Notes: generated by a model not told the origin, from the letters alone. A DNA stretch of 64,000 bases from Pseudomonas fluorescens (GCF_902497995.1 NZ_CABVII010000001.1:310001-374000); one strand, 5' to 3'; counted from the first letter of the stretch, positions 7,315 through 15,500 are shown. Made by a program: numbers and translations.

Positions 7315-7857
7315 ATGACCGCAATACAAATCTGCGCGCTGCTCAGCCTCATATTGGGCGCCACCCTTCTCTACTGGGTCGGTTATCGAGGCGGCTTGAT
7401 CGATGGCCGTGCCGAGGGCCACCGACCATCAGCGACCGATGGACCAACTGGCGATCGAACATCGGTGGAAAGCGGCATGAAGAGCGACCAGCACACCACC
7501 GAAGCCTCGACCGCTTTGCTCCGCAACGTCGGCATGGTCGACGCACAAGAAACAAAGATTCTCTGCTGCGCAGCAGCAGGCATTACTAAGCCTGTCTGCG
7601 CCACTGCCGAGGCACTTATACCCCACGAAAAGCTGCGCGAGGCAGGGCACCTTGATGCAACGCTAATCGCTCAGAATCGCCTGCCCGCGCAGCCTGCTGT
7701 GGGGTATACGCACCCATTAAGCGCGAGATTCGTGCCCAATGTATCCGATGGCCAGCGGCTCAGAACCGTCGAGGCCGCCTCCCATCAAAAATGCAGCAAA
7801 CACCACCAAATCGAAGGCATCGAGCAACGGGTCAGGGAGATCAATCATGGAAGCTGA
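7315..7857 (+). CDS. Membrane-anchored hypothetical prophage protein
   Basis: This 180-residue protein has one N-terminal membrane helix (about residues 3-21, IQICALLSLILGATLLYWVGY) and then a hydrophilic region with two adjacent Cys residues (KILCCAAAG). I know no family. The ATG at 7315 is preferred because it puts the hydrophobic segment at the N-terminus and follows a GGAGCAC stretch. The next gene starts within its last codons, which supports co-translation. Small membrane proteins near the integrase are often superinfection-exclusion or regulatory factors, but that is only a guess. Confidence 0.45.
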   Translation: MTAIQICALLSLILGATLLYWVGYRGGLIDGRAEGHRPSATDGPTGDRTSVESGMKSDQHTTEASTALLRNVGMVDAQETKILCCAAAGITKPVCATAEALIPHEKLREAGHLDATLIAQNRLPAQPAVGYTHPLSARFVPNVSDGQRLRTVEAASHQKCSKHHQIEGIEQRVREINHGS

Positions 7858-8089
7858 AATCCTTTCGGACGAAGAGCTGGCGCATATCACCGGCTACAAG
7901 GCCAGGGCCTACCAACGTCGCTGGCTGGATGATCGCCAGTGGCTCTATATCGAAAGTCGTGGCAAGCGCCCATTAGTAGGAAGGATGTACGCCCGGATGA
8001 AGCTCGGCGTGATCACGCCAACCAATATTACCCCCACCCCATTGCCAGCCGCGCCCGCATGGACGCCCGACTTCTCGCGAGTGAACTGA
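7847..8089 (+). CDS. DUF4224-type protein next to integrase
   Basis: The 80-residue protein contains ILSDEELAHITGYKARAYQRRWLDDRQW at residues 5-32, the pattern of DUF4224, a short module common in proteobacterial prophages directly before the integrase gene. Its compact, basic helix-turn-helix-like look and its position suggest an excisionase or regulator of integration. Its stop is one base before the integrase start. Function has not been shown for the family as far as I know. Confidence 0.65.
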   Translation: MEAEILSDEELAHITGYKARAYQRRWLDDRQWLYIESRGKRPLVGRMYARMKLGVITPTNITPTPLPAAPAWTPDFSRVN

Positions 8090-8090
8090 T

Positions 8091-9140
8091 ATGCGCCCCC
8101 GCAAAAACGCAACCCGCCATTTACCGCCTCGGATGTATCAATGGACGCGGCCACGAAAGAGCGGGAAAACCTGGATCGCCTATTACTACCTGGACTCCAC
8201 AGGAAAGGCGATCCCACTGGGCAAGGATCTCGACAAAGCCAGGCTCAAGTGGGCGGAGCTCGAAACCAAGGAAATACCACTGGACTTGCGGACTATGAAG
8301 GGGATCTTTGACCGCTATATTCGCGATATCGTCCCGAAGAAGGCGCCCCGCACGCAAAGAGACAACCTTTCAGAGATCAAACAGCTGCGACCACTTTTCG
8401 ACAATGCCCCCATCGACTCAATCACACCGGCCACGATCGCTGGCTATCGGGATGCTCGAACTGCAAAGGTCCGGGCCAACCGTGAGATAGCCACGCTCTC
8501 TCACGTATTCAATATGGCGCGTGAGTGGGGTCTTACCTCCAAAGAAAATCCCTGTCAGGGCGTACGCAAAAATAAGGAGACGCCTCGGGACTATTACGCA
8601 AATGATGTGGTTTGGGATGCTGTTTACAAGAAAGCAGCTCAAGAGCTGAAAGATGCGATGGACCTTGCCTACCTGACAGGGCAACGGCCGGCCGATGTCC
8701 TGGTCATGCGCAAGGATGATATAGAAGGGGGGTATTTGATGGTGCAGCAGAACAAAACGCACAAGAAGCTGCGTATCCAGATGACTGCCAGCGGTACGGA
8801 AAACAGCCTAGGTATGCTGATCGCAAAAATCGCAGAACGAAACGCTCAGCACGTATCGAGCTACCTGATTGTGAGTGCGCGTGGGAAGCGTATGACTGCC
8901 AAGATGCTTCGCGACCGCTGGGATAAGGCCCGGGAAAAGGCCAAGAAAGAAGCGATCGAGACTGGCGACACGCTGCTTGCTGGAAGAATCAGCAGCTTTC
9001 AGTTTCGGGACATCAGGCCAAAAGCCGCGTCGGAAATTACTGACATCGGAGAGGCGAGCCTGCTCTTGGGGCATACCAAGGGTGACATAACTGAACGCGT
9101 TTACCGTCGCGTTGGCGCCATTGCGAAGCCGTCAAAATAG
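8091..9140 (+). CDS. Prophage tyrosine-recombinase integrase
   Basis: This 349-residue enzyme integrates and excises the prophage at a tRNA-Ser gene. The C-terminal catalytic domain shows the first Arg in TGQRPADVL (Arg199), the second Arg in FRDIRPK (Arg309), His in LLLGHTK (His328) and the nucleophile Tyr338 in ERVYRR. The box II His is Arg306, a variant seen in this integrase subfamily. The N-terminal part should hold the arm-binding and core-binding domains. The last 87 bases and 25 bases beyond recur, mutated, at 12379-12491 beside the tRNA fragment. Confidence 0.9.
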   Translation: MRPRKNATRHLPPRMYQWTRPRKSGKTWIAYYYLDSTGKAIPLGKDLDKARLKWAELETKEIPLDLRTMKGIFDRYIRDIVPKKAPRTQRDNLSEIKQLRPLFDNAPIDSITPATIAGYRDARTAKVRANREIATLSHVFNMAREWGLTSKENPCQGVRKNKETPRDYYANDVVWDAVYKKAAQELKDAMDLAYLTGQRPADVLVMRKDDIEGGYLMVQQNKTHKKLRIQMTASGTENSLGMLIAKIAERNAQHVSSYLIVSARGKRMTAKMLRDRWDKAREKAKKEAIETGDTLLAGRISSFQFRDIRPKAASEITDIGEASLLLGHTKGDITERVYRRVGAIAKPSK

Positions 9141-9165
9141 TGGAAAACGAGTTACAAGACGCTGA
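9054..9165 (+). repeat. Direct repeat, copy 1 (integrase 3' end)
   Basis: About 112 bases covering the last 29 codons of the integrase and 25 bases past its stop are repeated at 12379-12491. The two copies bracket the three-gene cargo islet. Confidence 0.85.
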
Positions 9166-9460
9166 ATTGATCAAGATAACGCTGGCGGTGACACCAGCTT
9201 CAGATCGTCGCCGCAATGACTACTTTCCGCCGATTCTGTTGAAAAATTCGGCCATGGCTTTCGCAACAGAAAAGCATGCGTCTGAGATTGAAATTTTTAC
9301 TTCCGAGAGAGGTTGCCAGACTCAGATTTCACGTGGCAGCGTCCTAGTAAGGCGTTTTCACCGATCGCTTTCCTGGCCGTTTCAGAAAACCGACTTTTTC
9401 AACTCAATTGGCCAAAAGCGGTCACCCAGACACGCCGGAAAGTGGAAGCAGGTTCAGGAT
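9141..9460. other. Space after the integrase, no supported gene
   Basis: A frame of 114 codons begins at the integrase stop but lacks a ribosome site and has no recognisable content, and its first part is the repeat that also occurs at 12379-12491. Beyond 9165 the sequence is unique and more AT-rich than the host. It marks the left edge of the cargo islet. Confidence 0.45.
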
Positions 9461-10108
9461 TCAATCGTCAGGATCGAGCGGTAGAACAACATTAGTTTTT
9501 TCCGCGAAAGCGTTTCGGCGGGATATATATTCTTGTCGCAACTGCTCCGCGATGTTCATTTTCTGTTGAAGCATTGCCCCTGCAAGGCTCGTGTTCATCA
9601 GTACCACCGGCTTCTGTAAATCAAACGTCCTCAGCAATTTACCCATCTCAATGAACTGCTTCTCTAGATTGTTTAAGCTGGTCAACATTGACTCTAGGAT
9701 TCCCACTGCGACTGGATCACCGACGGATTTGAAGTCCACCATTTTGGATTGTACTGCCGCGTGAGCAGCTCCAATAGACTCCTGCACTCGCAGGAGTTCC
9801 ACTCCATCCATTTCACGTACACCGAAATTCACCGAGGTCGCTCTACGGAAGGTATGGCTCAAAATTTCGACTGCCAAATCATGGGCTTTCCTTTGCTTCG
9901 TTGGGAACCCGATTGCATCGGCGATGGTGCTGAGCGCTTCCGTTTGCCCGGCGACCCACGTTACTAGGCTGCCCACGAGTGCGATTCCTAGTATCAAAGG
10001 ATGACGCTTGATTTTCTCGATAGCGCGCTCAAAGGTGCCTCTATCCGTAGGTAAGTCCTGATCATCCGATCTTGGTTGATTCCGACTTGGCGTTTTGTCT
10101 GGTTCCAT
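9461..10108 (-). CDS. Cargo protein 1: single-pass membrane protein, unknown function
   Basis: The 215-residue product starts MEPDKTPSRN, has a polar N-terminus, one membrane helix at about residues 37-55 (HPLILGIALVGSLVTWVAG), and then a helical, charged C-terminal domain that may be coiled-coil. The start at 10108 is chosen over one three codons earlier because AAGGGTGG precedes it closely. I recognise no family. It is read toward the integrase, opposite to the other two cargo genes, and its base composition is closer to AT-rich accessory DNA. A role in host defence or membrane sensing is an open guess. Confidence 0.5.
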   Translation of the reverse strand: MEPDKTPSRNQPRSDDQDLPTDRGTFERAIEKIKRHPLILGIALVGSLVTWVAGQTEALSTIADAIGFPTKQRKAHDLAVEILSHTFRRATSVNFGVREMDGVELLRVQESIGAAHAAVQSKMVDFKSVGDPVAVGILESMLTSLNNLEKQFIEMGKLLRTFDLQKPVVLMNTSLAGAMLQQKMNIAEQLRQEYISRRNAFAEKTNVVLPLDPDD

Positions 10109-10560
10109 AATCCCCACCCTTAGGGAGTTGGTATCTAATGGAGGGGCAGCATTTTTTCTGATTCAGCGTTTCTAAAATGTCCGGCACCGACAACCGATAA
10201 CAAAAATTTGTATTCTGGAAAATATAGCAGCTCCCCCTGCTCTATGGAGACCGCTTTGGGGTCGATCTCTACCTACCCCCGACAGGCAGCTATTATATGG
10301 GGGTCGTTTGCGGCCTTTCGTGACAGGCAGAAATCGGCCACGAGCAGTCATTGAGTTCTGCAAGAACCATTCGAAATAAGCCAAATCGAATAGCCCTCAG
10401 CAGTTTTTAGCTGAGCCTAATCAAGCAGTCTGGACTATCCTTCCAGGGTGCATAACCCATACGAAGCTTCAACGACACGGATTGTTACCTCCCATGTCGG
10501 AATTTCGTTACATCCACTTGAACGTTTAAAGGTAGTCCTTGAGCACAAAGGAAGCGGGAA
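10109..10560. other. Divergent intergenic region of the cargo islet
   Basis: The 450 bases between two divergent cargo genes hold no supported gene. Near 10250-10345 there is a segment (GACCGCTTTGGGGTCGATC, then GCGGCCTTTCGTGACAGGCAG) that I recall as a scattered intergenic motif of pseudomonads. GCACAAAGGAAGCGGG at about 10540-10555 provides the ribosome site of the next gene. Confidence 0.3.
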
Positions 10561-11391
10561 ATGACCGAAAGCGATCAGCAAGCGGCAGAGGTCGAGCGAC
10601 TCTCGATGAAAATTGAGAGGATGAAGCTCGAGCAAAAGCGAAAAGAAGTTGATGCCGCTGCCAAGCCACCGCAAAAGGCATGGTGGACGAGCGCCATAGA
10701 ATTTTTGGCTCTGCCGGCCGCGGTTATCGCTATTGTTTCTCAGCTAACAGGGACAATTGGCTCTGTTCATGACCAAGAAAAAACACAAGCTGAAACGCAG
10801 AAAATCAGAACTGAAGAAGTTAAAACAAGGGCAGAATTAGAAGGACTGCTCGATGACCTCGCTCAAAAAAAACAGGCAGGAGTAGAATCTTATCGAGCCG
10901 AGATCGAGAAAACACTGCCGCAACTTCAAGACACTCTCACACGGCTTCGATCTATAAAGGCCGATTCGGATCGTGCTATATTGGAGCGAGCGCTGCCGAA
11001 ATACATACTTCTTTGGGTTCTATTTCATGCTGTAGGGCTGATATTTGATGTAATAGCGCAAGCATGGAGTGCCTTGTTGACCAGTGCATCAATGGCAGTA
11101 TTCAACCGTCGCAGGCCGTCAGACTCTAACGCGAAAAAAATAGCCCGATGGGACCAAGTAATGCGCACGACCCAATGGATTATCGCCTTCGCGGGAATGA
11201 TCCCTAACATTCTACGCTGGTCGATTCAGCTGTCTATCTTCCTTGCCCTAATGGTTCCGCTATTCAACGAAACTGCGCATCTTTTGGGGTCTGATACAAC
11301 ATTCGACAGCATTGTGGAACTTGCAAAACATCTCGACCTGAGCGGAATAATCGAAAAGATGCGAGAGATCATGTTCGATGTGCATCGCTAG
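10561..11391 (+). CDS. Cargo protein 2: coiled-coil membrane protein, unknown function
   Basis: This 276-residue protein begins with a charged coiled-coil (residues about 5-35), a hydrophobic segment at 45-63 (IEFLALPAAVIAIVSQLTG), a second long charged helical region (70-135), then hydrophobic segments at about 145-170, 210-228 and 232-248. I recognise no domain. The start follows AAAGGAAGCGGGAA. The pattern of coiled-coil plus several membrane helices occurs in effector subunits of some defence systems, but no sensor or nuclease partner is visible, so that is only a direction to test. Confidence 0.5.
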   Translation: MTESDQQAAEVERLSMKIERMKLEQKRKEVDAAAKPPQKAWWTSAIEFLALPAAVIAIVSQLTGTIGSVHDQEKTQAETQKIRTEEVKTRAELEGLLDDLAQKKQAGVESYRAEIEKTLPQLQDTLTRLRSIKADSDRAILERALPKYILLWVLFHAVGLIFDVIAQAWSALLTSASMAVFNRRRPSDSNAKKIARWDQVMRTTQWIIAFAGMIPNILRWSIQLSIFLALMVPLFNETAHLLGSDTTFDSIVELAKHLDLSGIIEKMREIMFDVHR

Positions 11392-11504
11392 TGCTTTCTA
11401 ACAATCGGAACCAGCCTACGGGCTCACCTTCGCATAGCTGCGGCGAGCTGGCAGGCTGAACTAGGACGGCACGCGCCTGAGTCATTGGATCTAGGGGGTT
11501 AACC
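11392..11504. other. attC-like imperfect palindrome between cargo genes
   Basis: Immediately after the stop of cargo gene 2 the sequence reads TGCTTTCTAACAA. It then folds imperfectly, with CAGCCT (11412-11417) against AGGCTG (11453-11458) and GCTC against GAGC inside. A similar CTAACAA follows the stop of cargo gene 3. This resembles, but does not satisfy, the recombination sites of integron cassettes. Confidence 0.25.
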
Positions 11505-12047
11505 ATGCAGCCAGAGTCTCTATCTACTATTGCTGGTCCGACCGGAGTTGGTTCGTTGTGTATGCTCGGTCTGTTTTTGCTTTTCGACGGGCGAGCGCCA
11601 TCGCTACTGCCTACTTTTGAGGAGTATGCGAGGACAGCTACCTGGGGCATTGTTGCGGCATTGCCTGTGTTGGTAATGGCATATGTTATTGGTCTTTTTC
11701 TCAGCGTCATCGCTACTGCAGCAATTCAATATTTTTTTGGACCTGATTTTTCTCAAGAGGCAATAGATATAGCATCGCTTTCTAAGCTTTCTGTCGACAA
11801 GACTGCGGCAATTCAGGTCTACTTACAACTTCTAGCTGATCGAACAACTTTGGCAGGTTCTGGCGTAGCATTGCTATTTCTTGCAGGTGGAGCAATCAGC
11901 GAGATTGATAACCTACAAAATTTAAAAGTAACAATATGGGCCATAGCTGTCGGGGTGGGCCTTCTTTCTGTAGCAATGATTTGGCTGGCAGTACAGAAGG
12001 GAGTTCAAGCGCATACAATTGCGCTAACTATGTCGGCGGCGCTATAG
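11505..12047 (+). CDS. Cargo protein 3: multi-pass membrane protein, unknown function
   Basis: The 180-residue protein has four or five hydrophobic segments: about residues 9-26, 45-72 (VAALPVLVMAYVIGLFLSVIA), 115-130 and 145-165. Between the second and third is a polar stretch (FGPDFSQEAIDIASLSKLSVDKT). There is no recognised family. Its start follows GGGGGTTAACC, a weak ribosome site, and an earlier start is not available. It is in line with cargo gene 2 and probably co-transcribed with it. AT-rich codon use sets it apart from the surrounding chromosome. Confidence 0.5.
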   Translation: MQPESLSTIAGPTGVGSLCMLGLFLLFDGRAPSLLPTFEEYARTATWGIVAALPVLVMAYVIGLFLSVIATAAIQYFFGPDFSQEAIDIASLSKLSVDKTAAIQVYLQLLADRTTLAGSGVALLFLAGGAISEIDNLQNLKVTIWAIAVGVGLLSVAMIWLAVQKGVQAHTIALTMSAAL

Positions 12048-12378
12048 CGCTGCCTAACAAGTCGCTCAAGCGGACAGTGCTACGTGCAGCATTAAACGAA
12101 ACAGAAAGGACAGCTGGATACTATTCAATCTCTCTCGAAACAAATGGGGACTCTGCGTTAAAACTATTTCGTTGTGCGGAGGCTTGGTTGGCGCTTTATA
12201 GAAAAAACGCCGGTAGCTAGCGTGTGACGGTCGCCCGGGCTCGTCTAGCTCCTACATAAGTCAATCACTAATTAGGTGCGGAACGCCCTATCCGCCGGAT
12301 TACCTCAGGGCTCTACTACAATGACCGGCAACTTTGAGTCGAACTCGGTGGCTCGTGACAGACAGCAGTGGGCCAGAA
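12048..12378. other. Space after cargo gene 3, no supported gene
   Basis: The region starts GCTGCCTAACAAGTCGCTCAAG, a sequence like the left half of an integron attC site, but the matching right half is not found. A frame running through 11936-12220 has no credible start. Around 12290-12360 nothing stands out until the integrase fragment. Confidence 0.3.
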
Positions 12379-12465
12379 GCGAGCCTGCTCTTGGGGAATA
12401 CTGAGGGCGACATATCTGAACGTGTTTACCGTCGCGTCAGCGCCATTGCGAAACCGTCAAAATAA
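12379..12465 (+). pseudogene. Fragment of a second integrase gene (3' end)
   Basis: Twenty-eight codons and a stop match the C-terminus of the intact integrase (ASLLLGNTEGD, then ERVYRRVSAIAKPSK). The catalytic His of LLLGH is Asn here, while the Tyr is kept. Homology continues to 12491, past the stop codon. With no upstream catalytic domain this is a remnant, left beside the att site by an earlier or tandem integration event. It forms the right copy of the direct repeat around the cargo islet. Confidence 0.8.
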
Positions 12466-12589
12466 CGGAAAAACGCGTTACAAAACGCTGATGCCACCCC
12501 TTGTAGAATGCGGCCTGCAGCGGAGCCAAAAAATGATCGTATTAGAACGAAATCAAGCTACAGGCCACGAATTACGGGCGCTTGTATCT

Positions 12590-12649
12590 CGGACTTGAAA
12601 ACCGTCGACTGTAACAGGTCCATGAGTTCGAATCCCATCGCCTCCGCCA
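12590..12649 (+). other. attR-like site: 3' part of a tRNA-Ser(UGA) gene
   Basis: Sixty bases match the second half of a tRNA-Ser: an anticodon loop CTTGAAA, a long variable arm, a GTTCGAATC T-loop, an acceptor strand CGCCTCC and the encoded CCA end. No GGAGGCG 5' strand lies upstream, and the anticodon and T stems contain mismatches, so it is not a working tRNA. It is best read as the duplicated tRNA end left at the right prophage boundary; the full gene should be at the left boundary outside the window. Confidence 0.7.
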
Positions 12650-12658
12650 TATTTGTAC

Positions 12659-12694
12659 CGACAAAGCCCTGATTATTCAGGGCTTTGTCGTTTC
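12659..12694 (+). terminator. Strong terminator after the tRNA end
   Basis: Perfect 13-base arms CGACAAAGCCCTG/CAGGGCTTTGTCG around ATTATT, followed by TTTC. It likely belonged to the original tRNA transcript and marks the start of ordinary chromosome. Confidence 0.75.
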
Positions 12695-13059
12695 TGGGGT
12701 TTACTCGAGGGAAGCCAGCCGGTGATGCGTTCCATAACGATTCCGGACGTGTTCCATAACTCGGCCGAAGATACTTGAGCCCAGGCGTATTGACTGAGCA
12801 TCGCCAGGAAGCATGCATCACGACATTCGGCAACCTGTCACGCCTTCGTCACATCCACCCAGCACAATGCGGGCAGCCAAAGGGATTTGGCCACGTGTAC
12901 AGAGAGCCCGCCTTGTGCGGGCTTTCTTGCTCCTACCTTGACCCTATTCATTCAAACGAATAGTTTTGGGGTGTTCATTTTATGGACCCCGTTTGAAGCC
13001 CGCCCACAAGCGGTTTTTTTTGCCTGCTACGCTTTCCTCAAGCAAAGGAGGATTAAGCC
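12695..13059. other. Intergenic region with two further hairpins
   Basis: No gene is supported. A hairpin AGCCCGC/GCGGGCT followed by TTCTTG lies at about 12905-12930. CCGC/GCGG with eight T follows at about 12997-13020. Repeated TTCCATAAC occurs near 12729 and 12752. The many terminator-like structures suggest remnants of earlier insertions at this tRNA site. Confidence 0.4.
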
Positions 13060-13269
13060 ATGTCTAACCCCGACCTCATTCCTTCCCTGATCTACAAGCT
13101 CAACGAAAACCAGCTTGCCATCGCGGCAGCCGTTGAGGACCTTTCAGTCTGGATTGAGCAGCTGCACGGTCCCGCCGAGGATGCCGTCAGGATCCGCAGC
13201 TCTCTAACCAAGCTCGATGAGAACCTGGAGTTCATCACACGCGGGGTCGCCGAACTGATGAATGATTAA
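13060..13269 (+). CDS. Small conserved hypothetical protein
   Basis: The 69-residue acidic protein (MSNPDLIPSLIYKLNENQLAIAAAVEDLSVWIEQ) is helical, without signal or membrane segments, and resembles small proteins I have seen in Pseudomonas without assigned function. AAAGGAGGATTAAGCC directly upstream is a near-ideal ribosome site, which makes it a real gene. After it, near 13320-13352, a short tandem run of TGCCCCCATT units occurs in the spacer before the transporter gene. Confidence 0.7.
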   Translation: MSNPDLIPSLIYKLNENQLAIAAAVEDLSVWIEQLHGPAEDAVRIRSSLTKLDENLEFITRGVAELMND

Positions 13270-13534
13270 GGCTGTCTGGCGCCGGGCTTTTCGTATCTGC
13301 CTATCGCTGGATGCGGCCGCCATCTGCCCCCATTTGCCCCCATTTGCCCATTTGCCGTTTACTCATGGCCTCGCAATGCACTTGCTGCCTTGATCCACTA
13401 CCTTCGGCACGAATCATGCGTACTCCATTCGCAACAAGTCGGTCCTGACTATGCGGATGACACTTTTGAAGTGAGCCGTTTCAGTCGCTGCCCCGATAAT
13501 CGAAAGCTTACCAATGGAATGTCGAGGGTTCAGC

Positions 13535-14866
13535 ATGACAAGCGCAGCTCAGGTCAGCCCGCAAACACTGAGAAAAGTAATTGTCGCTGCCGCCATCGGC
13601 AATTTCGTCGAGTGGTTCGACTTCGCCGTCTACGGTTTTCTGGCGACGACCATCGCCCAGCAATTTTTCCCCAGCGGCGATGCCAGCGTCGCCTTGCTCA
13701 AAACCTTCGCGGTGTTCGCCGTGGCCTTTGCCTTCCGGCCGCTGGGCGGGATTTTCTTCGGCATGCTCGGTGACAGGATTGGCCGCAAGAGAACCCTGGC
13801 CATGACCATCCTGCTGATGGCGGGTGCGACGACCTTGATCGGGTTGTTGCCCACTTACGCCGCTATCGGGGTCATGGCGCCGATCCTTCTGAGCCTCATC
13901 CGTTGCGCCCAGGGCTTTTCCGCCGGGGGCGAATACGCAGGTGCGTGTGCCTACCTGATGGAGCATGCCCCCAACGATAAAAGGGCCTGGTACGGCAGCT
14001 TCATTCCGGTATCGACCTTTTCCGCCTTCGCCGCGGCAGCCGTGGTGGCCTACGCGCTCGAGGCGTCATTATCGGCCGAAACCATGGGTAGCTGGGGCTG
14101 GCGCCTGCCGTTCCTGATTGCCGCGCCGCTGGGCCTGGTGGGTCTTTACCTGCGCTGGAAGCTGGATGAAACCCCGGCTTTCCAGGCGGTGACCCAGGAA
14201 CATGCGGTTGCACATTCCCCGCTCAAGGAGACCTTGCGCAACCATGGCGCGGCTATCTGCTGCCTGGGTGCCTTCGTGTCGCTGACGGCGCTATCGTTCT
14301 ATATGTTCACCACCTACTTCGCTACCTACCTGCAAGTCGCGGGCGGTTTGAGTCGTGCAACGGCGTTGCTGGTGTCGCTGATTGCATTGATCTTCGCCGC
14401 GGCGATCTGCCCGCTGGCCGGGCTGTATTCGGACCGGGTCGGGCGTCGGGTTACGGTGATGACCGCTTGCGCCCTGTTGATCGTGGCGGTGTATCCCTCG
14501 TTTCTGATGGCCAGTTCCGGATCGTTCGCAGCCTCCATCATCGGCGTCATGCTGTTGGCGATTGGCGCGGTGTTGTGTGGCGTGGTCACCGCGGCCCTGC
14601 TCTCGGAAACCTTCCCCACCCGTACGCGCTATACCGCGTCGGCTATCACCTACAACATGGCCTACACCCTGTTCGGCGGCACTGCGCCGCTGGTGGCGAC
14701 GTGGCTGATCAGCACCACCGGCAGCAACCTGTCGCCAGCGTTCTATCTGATGGCTGTTGCGTTGCTCGCGCTGGCCGGTGGTTTGGCGCTGCCGGAGACT
14801 TCAAGGATTTCCCTGCATGATGTTCCGACGAGGGGCAATGGCGTAGAAGTGGACGCCACGGCCTGA
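13535..14866 (+). CDS. MFS transporter of the metabolite:H+ symporter (MHS) family
   Basis: This 443-residue inner-membrane protein likely imports an organic acid or zwitterion with protons. It has the layout of the MHS group: AIGNFVEWFDFAVYGF at the first helix, the loop GDRIGRKRTL between helices 2 and 3, the helix 5 region RCAQGFSAGGEYAGA, and the second-half repeat SDRVGRRVT. Twelve membrane helices are expected. The start MTSAAQ follows GAGGGTT; seven codons earlier is another ATG. The substrate cannot be told; citrate, shikimate and betaine carriers all share these motifs. It stands alone, without obvious operon partners. Confidence 0.85.
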   Translation: MTSAAQVSPQTLRKVIVAAAIGNFVEWFDFAVYGFLATTIAQQFFPSGDASVALLKTFAVFAVAFAFRPLGGIFFGMLGDRIGRKRTLAMTILLMAGATTLIGLLPTYAAIGVMAPILLSLIRCAQGFSAGGEYAGACAYLMEHAPNDKRAWYGSFIPVSTFSAFAAAAVVAYALEASLSAETMGSWGWRLPFLIAAPLGLVGLYLRWKLDETPAFQAVTQEHAVAHSPLKETLRNHGAAICCLGAFVSLTALSFYMFTTYFATYLQVAGGLSRATALLVSLIALIFAAAICPLAGLYSDRVGRRVTVMTACALLIVAVYPSFLMASSGSFAASIIGVMLLAIGAVLCGVVTAALLSETFPTRTRYTASAITYNMAYTLFGGTAPLVATWLISTTGSNLSPAFYLMAVALLALAGGLALPETSRISLHDVPTRGNGVEVDATA

Positions 14867-14910
14867 GCCTGCCTCGGCCGAGGATTCGTCACGAAAAGCC
14901 CACCCCGCCC

Positions 14911-15069
14911 ATGCAACGCGCCGAGCACATGGCGCTGTTTCAGGGTGGGCCGACCGAGGCCTTCGAGTGGTTCAAGGTTGGCCGGGCGATTGGCAACGTT
15001 CGCAACCAGGGTTCGCAGGTGGTCGAACCTGTGGCCGGGATCGATGGCCGCAAGGGCGACCCTAAGTGA
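14911..15069 (+). CDS. Short ORF, possibly a gene fragment
   Basis: A 52-residue frame (MQRAEHMALFQGGPTEAFEWFKVGRAIGN, ending DGRKGDPK) has codon use typical of the chromosome but no clear ribosome site. In-frame codons extend upstream to about 14882 without a good start. It looks like the C-terminal end of a longer protein that has been lost; I cannot name the family. Its stop overlaps the GTG start of the next frame. Confidence 0.3.
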   Translation: MQRAEHMALFQGGPTEAFEWFKVGRAIGNVRNQGSQVVEPVAGIDGRKGDPK

Positions 15070-15500
15070 GCGTGACCGCAGAAACGGATATGTCCCCCCA
15101 AAACCATCCGTCTTTAACGCAAACCCACCATTCGTCGCCTATGCTAAGGGTAGCGTCAATTACCCAACCCTCTCTGGCTCAAGGATTGCAAAGGCCGGCC
15201 ATAGCAGCCCCAGATCGACGTATTTCTGACGCGGCAGCACTCAAATCAATGTTCAAGGACGCCAGCGATACGCTTGGTCAGTCACTCGGGGGATGTAACG
15301 TGTCAACTCTCAATGAAATCGCCGCGAATCACGCAAGAATGGCTAAAATACTGGCAGGAGAGTCGACCGAAGTGTGCGAGCGACAGCCCCAGGTGGTGGG
15401 AGGTTTTGAAGTTTCATCCATCGATGAGCACCAACACATTCCCCTGCACCTTATCGCTGGTAAGCAGGACAACAATCTCGGACAAGCTACCGGCTTCTGA
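15066..15500 (+). CDS. Hypothetical protein, doubtful
   Basis: The 144-residue frame begins with GTG in an overlap with the preceding fragment. The N-terminal 60 residues are rich in Ser, Gln, His and Pro (SLTQTHHSSPMLRVASITQPSL) and the middle contains a helical stretch (ALKSMFKDASDTLGQSLGG, then LNEIAANHARMAKILAG). The composition of the N-terminus recalls secreted effectors or disordered leaders, but there is no direct evidence. An ATG at 15093 is another possible start. The remaining space to the phosphatase gene shows nothing else. Confidence 0.35.
   Translation: MSVTAETDMSPQNHPSLTQTHHSSPMLRVASITQPSLAQGLQRPAIAAPDRRISDAAALKSMFKDASDTLGQSLGGCNVSTLNEIAANHARMAKILAGESTEVCERQPQVVGGFEVSSIDEHQHIPLHLIAGKQDNNLGQATGF

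Noticed and set aside
12048..12220. 95-codon frame containing a PNKSLKRT stretch
   Set aside because: Starts inside cargo gene 3 without a ribosome site; the motif arises from the attC-like intergenic sequence.
12590..12649. A functional tRNA-Ser gene
   Set aside because: The 5' acceptor strand, D arm and half of the anticodon stem cannot be found upstream, and existing stems contain mismatches.
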